Origin: CAYQMF01 sp964418595
Lineage (GTDB): Bacteria > Planctomycetota > UBA1135 > UBA2386
Direction: 5' to 3'
NCBI GenBank assembly: GCA_964418595.1
Contig: CAYQMF010000005.1
Location: 1 to 64,000 of the forward strand
DNA: 64,000 bases
A model generated the notes under the pieces. The model ran no database searches, was not told the DNA's origin, and saw only the letters and a program-made list of their open reading frames with translations. Each line of letters opens with the position of its first letter. Position 1 is the stretch's first letter. Position numbers and translations under genes: made by a program. This document shows positions 1 to 8,096 of the stretch, piece by piece.

Positions 1-172
1 CACCCGTGGCGCCGTCCGCCCCTCCGCCGCGCGCGGTGCGCCCGCCACCGCGGCCGCGGCCCCCGCAGCACCGCGCAAGCGCGGCGGCTCCGCGGTCCTG
101 ATCGTGCTCGTGGCCGCGCTGATCGCGGCGGTCGCCGGCGTCGTCTTCTTCATGACCCAAGGCGGGGTGTGA
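1..172 (+). CDS. 3' end of a protein with a C-terminal membrane anchor (partial)
   Basis: The reading frame is open from the left edge and stops at TGA 170-172. The visible 56 residues are an Ala/Pro-rich low-complexity linker, a basic patch (RKRGG) and then one strongly hydrophobic segment (VLIVLVAALIAAVAGVVFF) six residues from the C-terminus. This is the layout of a tail-anchored protein or of a cytoplasmic domain tethered by a C-terminal helix. The stop lies 6 bp before the ATG of the roadblock gene, so the two are probably one transcript. The function cannot be read from this fragment; a signalling partner of the roadblock protein is an inference from position only. Confidence 0.6.
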   Translation, partial: TRGAVRPSAARGAPATAAAAPAAPRKRGGSAVLIVLVAALIAAVAGVVFFMTQGGV

Positions 173-178
173 GCGAAC

Positions 179-688
179 ATGACCAAGATCTCAGCCAACG
201 AGAAGCTGCGCCGTGATCGCCTCACCTTCTACCAGGAGGATGTCGATCGCCTGGAGAAGCTGCTGACCGAGTTCCTCCGCCTCTCGGGCGCGAAGTGCGC
301 CCTGCTCATCGACAAGGAAGGGCACCTGGTCACCAAGCGCGGCGACGTCCGTTCGATCGACATGGACACGATCTCCGCGCTCGTCGCCGGCTCGTTCGCG
401 GCGACGAAGGAGATGGCGCGCCTCCTCGGTGAGGAGGAGTTCACCGCGCTCTACCACCAGGGTCACCGCGACAACATCCAGCTCTCGCTGGTGGGGGACC
501 GCACGCTGCTCACGATCCTGTTCGACGACCGCACGACGGTGGGGATGGTGCGCCTCTACGCGATGGAGACCGCGAAGAAGCTGGCGGAGGTGTACGCGGA
601 CGTCGGCAAGCGACCGGAGACGGAGCAGCCGTTGGGCGGCGCCTACAACGACTCGGCCAAGAAGCGACTCGACACGCTGTTCGACTGA
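179..688 (+). CDS. Roadblock/LC7 (MglB-like) domain protein
   Basis: The 169-residue product has a central roadblock/LC7 fold (about residues 20-120). It opens with a helix (QEDVDRLEKLLTEFLRLSG), then strand-turn-strand (AKCALLIDKEGHLVTKRG), a helix rich in small residues (DTISALVAGSFAATKEMARLLG) and two late strands (NIQLSLVGDRTLLTILFDD). A charged helical tail follows. Family members such as MglB dimerise and bind or regulate small Ras-like GTPases in cell polarity and motility; no MglA-type GTPase lies in the window, so the partner is unknown. It follows a tail-anchored protein gene with a 6-bp gap, which suggests a membrane-linked signalling pair. The start is the first ATG after that stop. 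Confidence 0.8.
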   Translation: MTKISANEKLRRDRLTFYQEDVDRLEKLLTEFLRLSGAKCALLIDKEGHLVTKRGDVRSIDMDTISALVAGSFAATKEMARLLGEEEFTALYHQGHRDNIQLSLVGDRTLLTILFDDRTTVGMVRLYAMETAKKLAEVYADVGKRPETEQPLGGAYNDSAKKRLDTLFD

Positions 689-1100
689 TCGAAGCCTCGG
701 ATCGCTCCGACCACGCGGCGTCGCATGCCTCTCCGGCGTGCGACGCCGCGTGCGTTTGGAGTGTGTGGCGCGGGCGCGAAGTCGCGCGCGGCGGCTCCGG
801 CACCGCTCGAAGAGCGGGGTTGCGCAGCGCGCACGCCAAAAAAATCAACGAGTTTCGCGAGCGCCCCACGCCGCCGCGGTCACCAACGATTCATCGAGAA
901 ATCGACCAAGATACGGGACCCAGTTACAGTTTCGCAAAGCGATCCGACCGAGCCTCGTCGCGCTATCTCCAGTGCCACGAGAGATTTCGGTGAATCGTGC
1001 ACGGCACTGTGCCGATGTGGATTGCGACGCGATCGCCCTTGCGGACGCTCGTGTTGCCCCAACCTGGGGCTCCCAACTGGCAACCCAACAAGGACTCACC
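689..1100 (+). other. Intergenic region, no supported gene
   Basis: These 412 bases lie between the roadblock gene and the Lys-Ala peptide gene. Frames open here have no coding character and overlap each other. The stretch around 838-930 is clearly more A+T rich than its surroundings and includes a run of seven A at 838-844, as expected for a promoter region of the downstream peptide, but no convincing -35/-10 pair could be assigned. Confidence 0.5.
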
Positions 1101-1169
1101 ATGGCTGCAAAGAAGAAGGCGAAGAAGGCCAAGAAGGCGAAGAAGGCCAAGAAGGCCAAGAAGGCCTGA
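1101..1169 (+). CDS. 22-residue Lys-Ala repeat micro-protein
   Basis: ATG at 1101 is preceded by AAGGA at a normal ribosome-binding distance and opens a 22-codon frame ending in TGA. The product is M-A-A followed by K/A only: a KKA triplet reiterated six times after KKKA-type start. The DNA is a 9-bp near-tandem repeat (AAGAAGGCS), so copy number can change without frameshift. Composition matches the C-terminal tails of histone H1-like proteins (Hc2/AlgP type), which bind nucleic acid through evenly spaced lysines; here that tail is the whole protein. A strong terminator-like hairpin follows within 60 bp, which supports a real transcription unit. Function as a nucleic-acid-condensing peptide is inference. 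Confidence 0.6.
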   Translation: MAAKKKAKKAKKAKKAKKAKKA

Positions 1170-1180
1170 ACCGGCTCCTC

Positions 1181-1253
1181 GTGCGGTGTGACCGCACAGG
1201 GTGATCCTCTCGTGGATCACCAGCAAAGGGGGGTGGACTCGTCCACCCCCCTT
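1181..1253. terminator. Triple-hairpin bidirectional terminator region
   Basis: Three perfect hairpins follow each other between the convergent Lys-Ala gene and metG: GTGCGGT/ACCGCAC (1181-1187 with 1191-1197), GGTGATCC/GGATCACC (1200-1207 with 1214-1221), and a 13-bp stem AAGGGGGGTGGAC (1226-1238) pairing with 1241-1253. The last reads out into a T-containing CTTGCTT on the plus strand and into CTTTGC on the minus strand, so it can serve both genes. Confidence 0.7.
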
Positions 1254-1295
1254 GCTTGTACCGAGCTGCCTTGCCTACCGAACTGGGGTTCGCGC

Positions 1296-3365
1296 CTACT
1301 TGACCTTGGTCCCGTCCGGCGTCGCCGGATCTGGCGCGAGGAACCTCGGCTTGCCATCCGGGCCATCGGCGGCGAGGAGCATGCCCTTGGACTCGACCCC
1401 GCGCAGCGCGCGCGGCGCGAGGTTGGCGACCACCACCACCTTGCGGCCGACCAGTTCTTCGGGCCGATAGCTCTCGGCCACGCCGGCGACCACGGTGCGG
1501 GTCTCGAAGCCGAGGTCGACCTGCAGTACCAGGAGCCGGTCTGCCTTGGGGTGGCGTTGCGCCGCGCGCACCGTGCCGACGCGCAGGTCGGTCGCGGCGA
1601 AGGTGTCGAACTCGACCGTCGGGGCGAGTGGCGCGGCGGCTGCCTTCGCGGCCGCCGGCTTGCTCGCCGCGGCGTCGAGGCGGGCGGCAAGGGCTTGCAG
1701 GTCCGCCGTCTTGGTGGCGATCACCTCGTCCTGGATCTTGGGGAACAGCACGGGCAGCGCCGGCAGCGCGAACTCGCCCTGCGGCAACGCCTCGCCCGCG
1801 GCGCTGCCCCAGTCCGCCTTCGGTCCGCCGAGCGCGGCCAGCAGCGTCTTGCTCGTCGCCGGCAGGATCGGCTGGCCGAGGATGGCGAGGGTGCGGATCA
1901 GCTCGACGCAGGTCCGCATGGTTCGCGCGCAGCGGACGGGATCCGACTTGCGGGTCGCCCAGGGCTGGGCCTCGTCGAAGAACTTGTTGCCCTCGCTCGA
2001 GAGCTGCATGAGCCGCGCGCACGCCCGCCGGAACTGGAACGTGCCGAGCAGCTCCGCGATCTCGTCGGCCGCGGGTCGCCCCGCGGCGAGCAGCGTCGCG
2101 TCGGCGCTGCCGGGCGCGGTGCGCGCTGGCACCTTGCCGTCGAAGAACCGTTCGATGAACCGCGCGGTGCGCGAGACGAAGTTGCCGAGGTTGTCGGCCA
2201 GCTCGTCGTTCACGCGCGCCTGGAAGTCGCGCCAGGTGAACTCCGAGTCCGCCGTCTCCGGCATCATCGTCGCCAGCGCGTAGCGGACGGCATCGACCGG
2301 GACGTCGCGCACGCTGTCGGGGTCGACGAACCAACCCGCGCTGGTGTTGAACTTGCGCCCCTCGAGGTTGAAGAACTCGTTCGCCGGCACGTTCTCCGGC
2401 ACCACCCAGCCGCGCTTGGTGCCCCACAGCATCGCCGGGAAGGTCAGCACGTGGAACGTGATGTTGTCCTTGCCGATGAAGTGGAACAGCTTCGTCGCCG
2501 GGTCCTTCCACCAGCGCTCGAACGCTTCCGGTCGACCTTGCTGTGCGAAGTGCTGCTGGCTGATCGACAGGTAGCCGATCGGCGCGTCGAACCACACGTA
2601 GAGCACCTTGCCCGCGGTGTCGGGCAACGGCACCGGCACGCCCCACGGCAGGTCGCGGGTGATCGCGCGCTCCGGGAGGTCGTCGAGGGCGCGGGTCACG
2701 AAGTTGCGCACGTTCGGCTTCCAGGCGTCCCCCTTGGCCTCGAACCACTTCTGCAGCCACTCGCCGCGGATGCGCGGCAGGTCGAGGTACCAGTGCGTAC
2801 TCGGCTTGAGCACGGGGGTGGTGCCGTCGAGCGTGCACACCGGCTTGCGCAGGCGCTTGCTGTCGAGCCAGGTGCCGCACTTGGGGCACTCGTCGCCGCG
2901 CGCCTGCTCGAACCCGCACACGTAGCACTCGCCCTGCACGTAGCGGTCGGGCAGGAACCGCTTCGATGTCTCGTTGTAGAACTGCTCCTCCGTGCGCGTG
3001 ACGAGGTACTGACCCTTCAGCAGGTCGGCGAAGAACTGCTGCGCCAGCGGCCGGTGGAACGGGTTCCGGTGGTGTGCGGTGCCGGAGAAGATGTCGAACT
3101 CGATCCCCACGCCGCGCAGGATCCGCCCGATCTCGCCGTGCCAGTGGTCGACGTAGGCCTCGTACGGCTTGCCTTCTTTCTCGGCCTTGAGCGTGATCGC
3201 CACGCCGTGCTCGTCGGCGCCGCACACGAAGTGCACGTCGTCACCGCGCGCCCGCCGGAAGCGCACGTAGATGTCGGCTGGCAGGTACGCGCCCACGACG
3301 TGGCCGAAGTGGATCGGTCCGTTCGCGTAGGGCAGGGCGCTGGTGACGATGACCTTCTCGGGCAT
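1296..3365 (-). CDS. metG: Methionyl-tRNA synthetase with C-terminal tRNA-binding domain
   Basis: The 689-residue cytoplasmic enzyme charges tRNA-Met with methionine. The class I signature is HFGH at residues 19-22 (SALPYANGPIHFGH). A four-cysteine zinc knob (CYVCGF...CPKCGT) lies near residues 145-165. The second catalytic loop, usually KMSKS, reads KFNTS near residue 338. A helical anticodon domain (about 390-540) and a Lys/Ala-rich linker lead to an EMAPII-like tRNA-binding domain (about 580-689: FAATDLRVGTV, GVESKGMLL) that dimerises the long MetRS form. The chosen ATG gives the canonical MPEKVIVTSALPY start; an in-frame ATG seven codons upstream is possible. It is divergent from the secreted-protein gene at 3439, with about 70 bp between. 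Confidence 0.97.
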   Translation of the reverse strand: MPEKVIVTSALPYANGPIHFGHVVGAYLPADIYVRFRRARGDDVHFVCGADEHGVAITLKAEKEGKPYEAYVDHWHGEIGRILRGVGIEFDIFSGTAHHRNPFHRPLAQQFFADLLKGQYLVTRTEEQFYNETSKRFLPDRYVQGECYVCGFEQARGDECPKCGTWLDSKRLRKPVCTLDGTTPVLKPSTHWYLDLPRIRGEWLQKWFEAKGDAWKPNVRNFVTRALDDLPERAITRDLPWGVPVPLPDTAGKVLYVWFDAPIGYLSISQQHFAQQGRPEAFERWWKDPATKLFHFIGKDNITFHVLTFPAMLWGTKRGWVVPENVPANEFFNLEGRKFNTSAGWFVDPDSVRDVPVDAVRYALATMMPETADSEFTWRDFQARVNDELADNLGNFVSRTARFIERFFDGKVPARTAPGSADATLLAAGRPAADEIAELLGTFQFRRACARLMQLSSEGNKFFDEAQPWATRKSDPVRCARTMRTCVELIRTLAILGQPILPATSKTLLAALGGPKADWGSAAGEALPQGEFALPALPVLFPKIQDEVIATKTADLQALAARLDAAASKPAAAKAAAAPLAPTVEFDTFAATDLRVGTVRAAQRHPKADRLLVLQVDLGFETRTVVAGVAESYRPEELVGRKVVVVANLAPRALRGVESKGMLLAADGPDGKPRFLAPDPATPDGTKVK

Positions 3366-3438
3366 CGGCGCATGGTAGGGCGCGGGCTGCGTGGTCGCGC
3401 CTGCAGAGTCGGGAGGATCATGGACTACGATCGCGGAG

Positions 3439-5379
3439 ATGCTGTCTCCGTTTCGATCCGCCGCGCTCCTCGCGGCCACGCTCCTCGCGCCGGTGGCGGC
3501 GCAGGCCGATCCGCTCGACCTCCCGGCCGGCTTCGACAGTCTCGTCGTCGTGCGCGACGTGCTGCCCGCGCTCCAGGCCGCGCTCGCCTCCGAGGTCTTG
3601 AACGCACCCTTGGTCGCCGACCAACTCGCGGCGGGCGGGGTTCGCCTCGACGCGCTGCGCGCCGGCCTCGCGGTGTTTGCCCGACACGTTCCCGTCGAGG
3701 TCGTGATCGGGACGCCGCCGCAGAGCCTCGCTGTCGGTGCCCACATGTGGGGCGCGGTGGCTGCGCTGATCGTCCTGGGCACCGACCCCGAAGCCGCCGA
3801 AGCGAAGGCGAGGCTGAAGACGCACTTCGGTGCCCTGGGCGACCTCGCGATCGCCGGGCGCGCGCGGGCCCGCGATCTCGACACGGCGCGGTTCTGGTTC
3901 GACGCGCTGACCGACGCCCTCGACGAGCTGCCGGAGGCGCCCGGGCTTGCCGTCGCGGTCGAGGGGGACACGATCGAACTCGGCTTCGAGCCGTTGCGCT
4001 TCCGGCAGGGCCAGGCGCTGCAGCGGTTCGGGCTGCCGGCCTCGCTCGCCGCCGACCTGCCCTTGCGCTGGACGGTGCGGATCCAGCGCGTCGATGCGAC
4101 GCTCACGTTCCGCGTGGGCAAGGCGGCGCCCGGTGCGCTCGACCCCGCCGTACTCGGCCCGCTGTGGCGGAACGCGGCGGAGCAGCTCTTCTTCGGGCGG
4201 CTGAATGCCACCGTCGCGCAGGAGGTGATGGACGGCGTCCGCGAGTTCATCGAAGAGCACGAGGCGGAGCTCGACGCCGCCGTCGAGCGCGACGCCGTCT
4301 TCGGCAGGATCCTCGATCTGCTGGCCAGCCAGGAGGAGTGGACCGACCCGACCACGACCTGCGCCCTGAACCTCATCGACGGCGGCATGGAGCTGCTCGA
4401 CAACACGGACTTCGGCGAAGGCGCCGAGGTCGAGCCGCTGCGCCAGGGCGGCGTGGTCGGCTACATAGACCCGGCGTTCTCCATGTTCGGTGCGGTCAAC
4501 CTCGACGCCGATCTCGTCTTCCACCTGGTGCTCGAGATGCTCAGCGAGCAGGTCGAGCGGCGTGCCGCGCGCGATCGGCTCGCCGGGCGCGAGACCGGGG
4601 CCACGCGCCTCGACGCGTTCTGCGGCGACCAGTTGCTGCCGCTGCGCGAGTTCTTCGGCGGCGACGAGTCGGAATGCTTCGCCGGCGGAACCCTCCTCGT
4701 CCTCGAGAGCGGCAGCGAAGTCACGTCGATCACCGCGTCGGGGCCGGGGGGCGACGCCAAGGCGAGTCTCGAAGGCGTGCGGTTGCCGGCGTTCGCCTGG
4801 ATCGGCGAGCTGGCGGCGGACAGCGAGCCCTTCGGCTTCGCGCGGGCGTGCACCGGCAGCGCCCTCGCCATGCTCGGGGCCGCCGGCACGGCCGTGCAAC
4901 TCGCGGAGGCCGACCTGGGTCTGGGAGTGCCGACGCGCGTCGTGCCCTGGTCGGCGATCGTCCGGGGCGGCAGCAGCCTCGCGCTCGGCGGCGACGTACA
5001 GCCACACTGGTTCGTGCACGCGGGCTCGCTCGGGTTCTCCACCAGCCCGGCGTTGAGCCGCCGGCTGCTCGCGCGCCATGCGGCGTCGCAGCTCGTGCCG
5101 CCCGCGGGCGTGATGGGCTGGTGGCGGTACGGCGGTGCGGCGAGCGCGGACGCGATCGATCAGGTCGGCGCTGCGCTCGCGACCTTCGCGGCGCCCGCGC
5201 AGGCGTCGGTGCGCACGGCGCTCGGCGTCGACCTCACGCCAGCCGCGGCCGGGACGCTGCAGGAGGCCTGCCGCCTCGCCGCTGCGCTGGTACGGCGTAT
5301 CGATCGCATCGAGATGCGGCAGCGGATCGACGGCCGCCGCTACGACGACCGCATCACGGTGATGTGGGCCCGTCGGTGA
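3439..5379 (+). CDS. Secreted protein of unknown function, 646 aa
   Basis: The product starts with a clear Sec signal peptide (MLSPFRSAALLAATLLAPVAAQA) with a likely AQA-D cleavage near residue 23. The mature 620 residues are acidic, with long amphipathic helices and no recognised catalytic motif or further membrane segment. Its general layout (paired mixed alpha/beta halves, comparison of stored values) resembles large exported proteins common in Planctomycetota but no family can be named. The ATG at 3439 is chosen because it begins the signal peptide; a TACGAT box only 7 bp upstream suggests a very short or absent leader. The 3' end overlaps the convergent EI24 gene by 26 bp. Confidence 0.75.
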   Translation: MLSPFRSAALLAATLLAPVAAQADPLDLPAGFDSLVVVRDVLPALQAALASEVLNAPLVADQLAAGGVRLDALRAGLAVFARHVPVEVVIGTPPQSLAVGAHMWGAVAALIVLGTDPEAAEAKARLKTHFGALGDLAIAGRARARDLDTARFWFDALTDALDELPEAPGLAVAVEGDTIELGFEPLRFRQGQALQRFGLPASLAADLPLRWTVRIQRVDATLTFRVGKAAPGALDPAVLGPLWRNAAEQLFFGRLNATVAQEVMDGVREFIEEHEAELDAAVERDAVFGRILDLLASQEEWTDPTTTCALNLIDGGMELLDNTDFGEGAEVEPLRQGGVVGYIDPAFSMFGAVNLDADLVFHLVLEMLSEQVERRAARDRLAGRETGATRLDAFCGDQLLPLREFFGGDESECFAGGTLLVLESGSEVTSITASGPGGDAKASLEGVRLPAFAWIGELAADSEPFGFARACTGSALAMLGAAGTAVQLAEADLGLGVPTRVVPWSAIVRGGSSLALGGDVQPHWFVHAGSLGFSTSPALSRRLLARHAASQLVPPAGVMGWWRYGGAASADAIDQVGAALATFAAPAQASVRTALGVDLTPAAAGTLQEACRLAAALVRRIDRIEMRQRIDGRRYDDRITVMWARR

Positions 5380-6316
5380 CGGGCGTCGGGCGGCCGGGCT
5401 TGCGCGGCGGCGGCGCCTTCTCCATGCGCAGGTAGAGCACGCTCGCGCCCACCGCCGCGGCCGGCGCGAGCAGGAACACGTTGAAGATCGGGATCAGCAT
5501 CCCGAGCTGCACGCCGAGGCCGAACCCGGTGGCGAGCGCCCAGTTGTGCCGGAGCACGGCGATGCGGTCGCGCAGCGTGTAGCCGCGCCGGAAGAAGGGC
5601 AGTTCGAACCACGTGAGCGCGTTGAGGAAGGCCGCCACGAGGATCCCGAGCGGGATCCCGATCGCGACCATCGACAGGACCAGGGTCACGATCCAGCCCG
5701 CGCCCGCGAGCAGGAGGAGCTGGGCGCTGGCGTGCGAGCTGTCGCGGATGTTGGCCCAGAGGTGGCGCCGGACCGGGGTCAGCTTGGGGCCGCCCATCGC
5801 CTTCTCGACGATGTCGACGAGGTCGTCGAGGAACGGGCTCGTGATCAGTTCGAGGAGCGGCGGCAGGAACAGGAACAGGCTGATGCACGTGAGCAGCAGG
5901 GCGAGCGACGTGGTGAAGACGCCGAGCAGGTCGCCCTCGCCCTCGACCGGCGCGAACATCGCGCGGAAGCCCACGAACAGGATCGCCCCCAGGGTGAGGG
6001 TCGAAAACAGGTTGGCGATGACCGGCCCGCGCAGCTTGCCGGCGAACTCAGGGCGGTTGAACAGGAGCGCGAGGCCTTCGAAGAAGCCCGCGAACCCGCG
6101 CAGCAGATCGAACGCGAAGAAGCCGCGGCGCGGGCGCTGGGTCATCGCCTCCGCGCCGGGGGCGCGGAACAGGCGACCGGCGCAACGCGGACAGGGCGGC
6201 TCCGGCAGCGGATGGCCACACCAGGCGCAGGGAGCGGCAGGGTCGCGGCGTACTCCGGCAGGTGTCGCGGTCGCGTCGAGCGACGCGTCGGCCTGGGTGC
6301 GCTCCAGGTCTGGCAT
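5354..6316 (-). CDS. EI24-domain membrane protein with N-terminal zinc ribbon
   Basis: The 320-residue protein begins with a short cytoplasmic zinc-ribbon-like knuckle, CAWCGHPLPEPPCPRC (Cys30, Cys33, Cys42, Cys45). It continues with an EI24/CysZ-type integral membrane domain: a GFxxGLxLLF-like entry helix near 70-85, hydrophobic segments near 100-115, 130-155, 200-235 and 255-300, and the family-typical soluble loop DxVxxxEK (LDDLVDIVEKAMGG). Family members are inner-membrane proteins; CysZ is a sulfate permease, but many paralogues have no known substrate, and this one is not next to cysteine genes. The start is the first ATG upstream of the knuckle. A dispersed repeat copy lies directly upstream and points at this gene. 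Confidence 0.8.
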   Translation of the reverse strand: MPDLERTQADASLDATATPAGVRRDPAAPCAWCGHPLPEPPCPRCAGRLFRAPGAEAMTQRPRRGFFAFDLLRGFAGFFEGLALLFNRPEFAGKLRGPVIANLFSTLTLGAILFVGFRAMFAPVEGEGDLLGVFTTSLALLLTCISLFLFLPPLLELITSPFLDDLVDIVEKAMGGPKLTPVRRHLWANIRDSSHASAQLLLLAGAGWIVTLVLSMVAIGIPLGILVAAFLNALTWFELPFFRRGYTLRDRIAVLRHNWALATGFGLGVQLGMLIPIFNVFLLAPAAAVGASVLYLRMEKAPPPRKPGRPTPVTDGPTSP

Positions 6317-6339
6317 GGCGGCACATTACGGTCCCGTGT

Positions 6340-6530
6340 GCTGCAACGGCCGCGAATCGTCGGGCCGCGCGCAAACCTGGCGAGGCCCGCGATCCCACCG
6401 CGCCCGTGGTTTTCGCCACGCCCGAGCGGCCCTGGAAGCCCGGACGACATCATCGCCGGCGGCCCCTTTCGGGTCGTCGCGCCAGCGACGATCTCGACCC
6501 TCGGGTTGCGGCCGCCGGCCGCGATGCGGC
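6340..6530 (-). repeat. Dispersed structured repeat R1, copy 1
   Basis: This is one of four related elements (others at 9861-10022, 12336-12516, 38791-38981). Read on the minus strand it contains hairpin GCGGCC-GGC-GGCCGC (from 6508-6522), hairpin TCGTCGC-TGGC-GCGACGA (6474-6491), the conserved block GGGCTTCCAGGGCCGCTCGG (around 6421-6441) and the block CTCGCCAGGTTTGCGCGCG (6366-6385). It fills most of the gap 6317-6622 between the divergent EI24 and acyl-CoA dehydrogenase genes. Its 3' end lies about 24 bp before the EI24 ATG. The remaining 6531-6622 holds no gene and must carry the dehydrogenase promoter. Confidence 0.85.
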
Positions 6531-6622
6531 GAAATCCCGGGCGAGCCACACCGTTGGCACCCCCTCGCTTCCGGCGGCTGCACCCGCGCTCTATCCTCGG
6601 CCGCCCTTCCCACGACCCACCC

Positions 6623-7786
6623 ATGCAGCGATTCAAAGGCCCCGACTTCTTCCTCACCGACGAGCTCTACTCCGAAGAGGAGATCATGGTCCGCGACTCG
6701 GTGCGGCAGTGGGTCGACCACGAGCTGATGCCGATCATCGAGGAGCACGCGCGCGAAGCGAAGTTCCCCAAGCACCTCGTCCCGCAGCTCGCGGAGATGG
6801 GTCTGCTCGGCGCGAGCCTGCAGGGCTACGGCTGCGCGGGCCTGTCGGCGACCGCGTACGGGCTGGCGCTCCAGGAACTGGAGCGCGGCGACTCCGGCCT
6901 GCGCAGCTTCGTCTCGGTGCAGGGCTCGCTGTGCATGTATCCCATCCACGCCTACGCCAGCGAGGCGCAGAAGCAGCATTACCTGCCGAAGATGGCGAAG
7001 GGTGAGCTGATCGGCTCGTTCGGGCTCACGGAGGCCGACTTCGGCAGCAACCCGGGCGGGATGATCACGCGCGCCGTCGAGGATGGAAACGACTACATCC
7101 TCAACGGCTCGAAGTACTGGATCACCAACGGCTGCATCAGCGACGTGGCGATCGTGTGGGGCAAGCTCGGCGACGAGGTCACCGGGTTCCTGGTGGATGC
7201 CGGGACCAAGGGCTTCCGCACCAACGAGATCAAGAACAAGGCCTCGCTACGCGCCTCCGTCACGAGCGAGCTGGTGTTCGAGGACTGCCGCATCCCCAAG
7301 AAGAACCGGCTGGAGGTGAACGGGCTCAAGGGCCCGCTGAGCTGTCTGAACCAGGCGCGCTTCGGCATTGCGTTTGGCGCGATCGGCGCGGCGATGGCGG
7401 TCTACGACGAGGCGCTGCGCTACAGCAAGTCACGCATCCAGTTCGATCGTCCGATCGCGCGCTTCCAGCTCGTGCAGAACAAGCTGGTGTGGATGGTGAA
7501 CGAGATCACCAAGGGTCAGATGCTGGCGTGGCGCCTGGGCAAGCTGAAGGAGAGCGGCAAGCTGCACCACACGCACGTGTCGATGGCCAAGCGGAACAAC
7601 TGCTGGATGGCGCTCGAGTGCTGCCGCCTGGCGCGCGACATCCTCGGCGCGGCCGGCATCACCGATGAGTACCAGGTGATGCGGCACATGAACAACATGG
7701 AGTCGGTGATCACCTACGAGGGGACGCACGACATCCACGGGTTGATCATCGGAAGGCAGATCACGGGAGAAGACGCGATCTGCTGA
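6623..7786 (+). CDS. Glutaryl-CoA dehydrogenase-like acyl-CoA dehydrogenase
   Basis: This 387-residue FAD enzyme of the acyl-CoA dehydrogenase family most resembles glutaryl-CoA dehydrogenase, which oxidises and decarboxylates glutaryl-CoA to crotonyl-CoA in lysine and tryptophan breakdown. The GCDH-type signature LERGDSGLRSFVSVQGSL (near residue 90) carries the Glu, Arg and Ser equivalents that bind the glutaryl carboxylate. GLTEADFGSNP binds flavin, and the catalytic base is Glu366 in TYEGTHDIHG close to the C-terminus. Length and RHMNNMESVITYEG match the family. It stands alone, but the thiolase and enoyl-CoA hydratase elsewhere in the window could act downstream of crotonyl-CoA. The ATG follows a pyrimidine-rich leader with no good Shine-Dalgarno. 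Confidence 0.88.
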   Translation: MQRFKGPDFFLTDELYSEEEIMVRDSVRQWVDHELMPIIEEHAREAKFPKHLVPQLAEMGLLGASLQGYGCAGLSATAYGLALQELERGDSGLRSFVSVQGSLCMYPIHAYASEAQKQHYLPKMAKGELIGSFGLTEADFGSNPGGMITRAVEDGNDYILNGSKYWITNGCISDVAIVWGKLGDEVTGFLVDAGTKGFRTNEIKNKASLRASVTSELVFEDCRIPKKNRLEVNGLKGPLSCLNQARFGIAFGAIGAAMAVYDEALRYSKSRIQFDRPIARFQLVQNKLVWMVNEITKGQMLAWRLGKLKESGKLHHTHVSMAKRNNCWMALECCRLARDILGAAGITDEYQVMRHMNNMESVITYEGTHDIHGLIIGRQITGEDAIC

Positions 7787-7833
7787 GAGGGCGGGGAGAG
7801 GGAGAACGGGGAGAGAGGGAAGAGAAGGGCAGC

Positions 7834-7910
7834 GTGTTCGGGCTGCGGCTCGGGCAGGCCGGTGCCGCGCTGCGCGCATCACCGGCTGGCTCGGGCTCGT
7901 ACGGGCTCGG
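7834..7910 (+). repeat. Palindromic repeat R2, copy a
   Basis: The element opens with TTCGGGCTGCGGCTCGGG, has a hairpin GCCGGTG/CACCGGC (7858-7864 with 7880-7886, loop rich in CGCTGCGCG) and then GGCTGGCTCGGGCTCG. It forms an inverted pair with copy b at 7978-8046. Together with the flanking G-rich tract (7787-7833) it occupies the 310-bp gap 7787-8096 between the convergent dehydrogenase and symporter genes, where no gene was found. The pair could also terminate both transcripts. Confidence 0.65.
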
Positions 7911-7977
7911 GCGGGCAGGGGGAAAGGGCAGGGGGAGAGCTGGGGGTTTGGCACTGGGTTGAGTGCCGCGTTCTCCC

Positions 7978-8046
7978 CGTGCCCGGACGAGCCTGAGCCC
8001 GAGCCAGCCAAGCGGCTTTGCCGCGTGGCGAGCCCGAGCCCGAACA
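7978..8046 (-). repeat. Palindromic repeat R2, copy b
   Basis: On the minus strand it reads GTGTTCGGGCTCGGGCTCG, then a small hairpin (GCGGC-TTT-GCCGC on the plus strand, 8012-8024), then GGCTGGCTCGGGCTCAGG. The outer blocks match copy a in the opposite orientation. The hairpin differs in sequence and length between copies while remaining a palindrome. Confidence 0.65.
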
Positions 8047-8096
8047 CCCGACCCGCCGACCCGCGTGCGCCGAGCCGTCCGTCCTCGAGCCTCCCG

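Noticed and set aside
1188..5435. Very long plus-strand open frame opposite metG
   Set aside because: It is the shadow of metG and the secreted protein in a G+C-rich genome; composition is Arg/Ala-biased with no domains.
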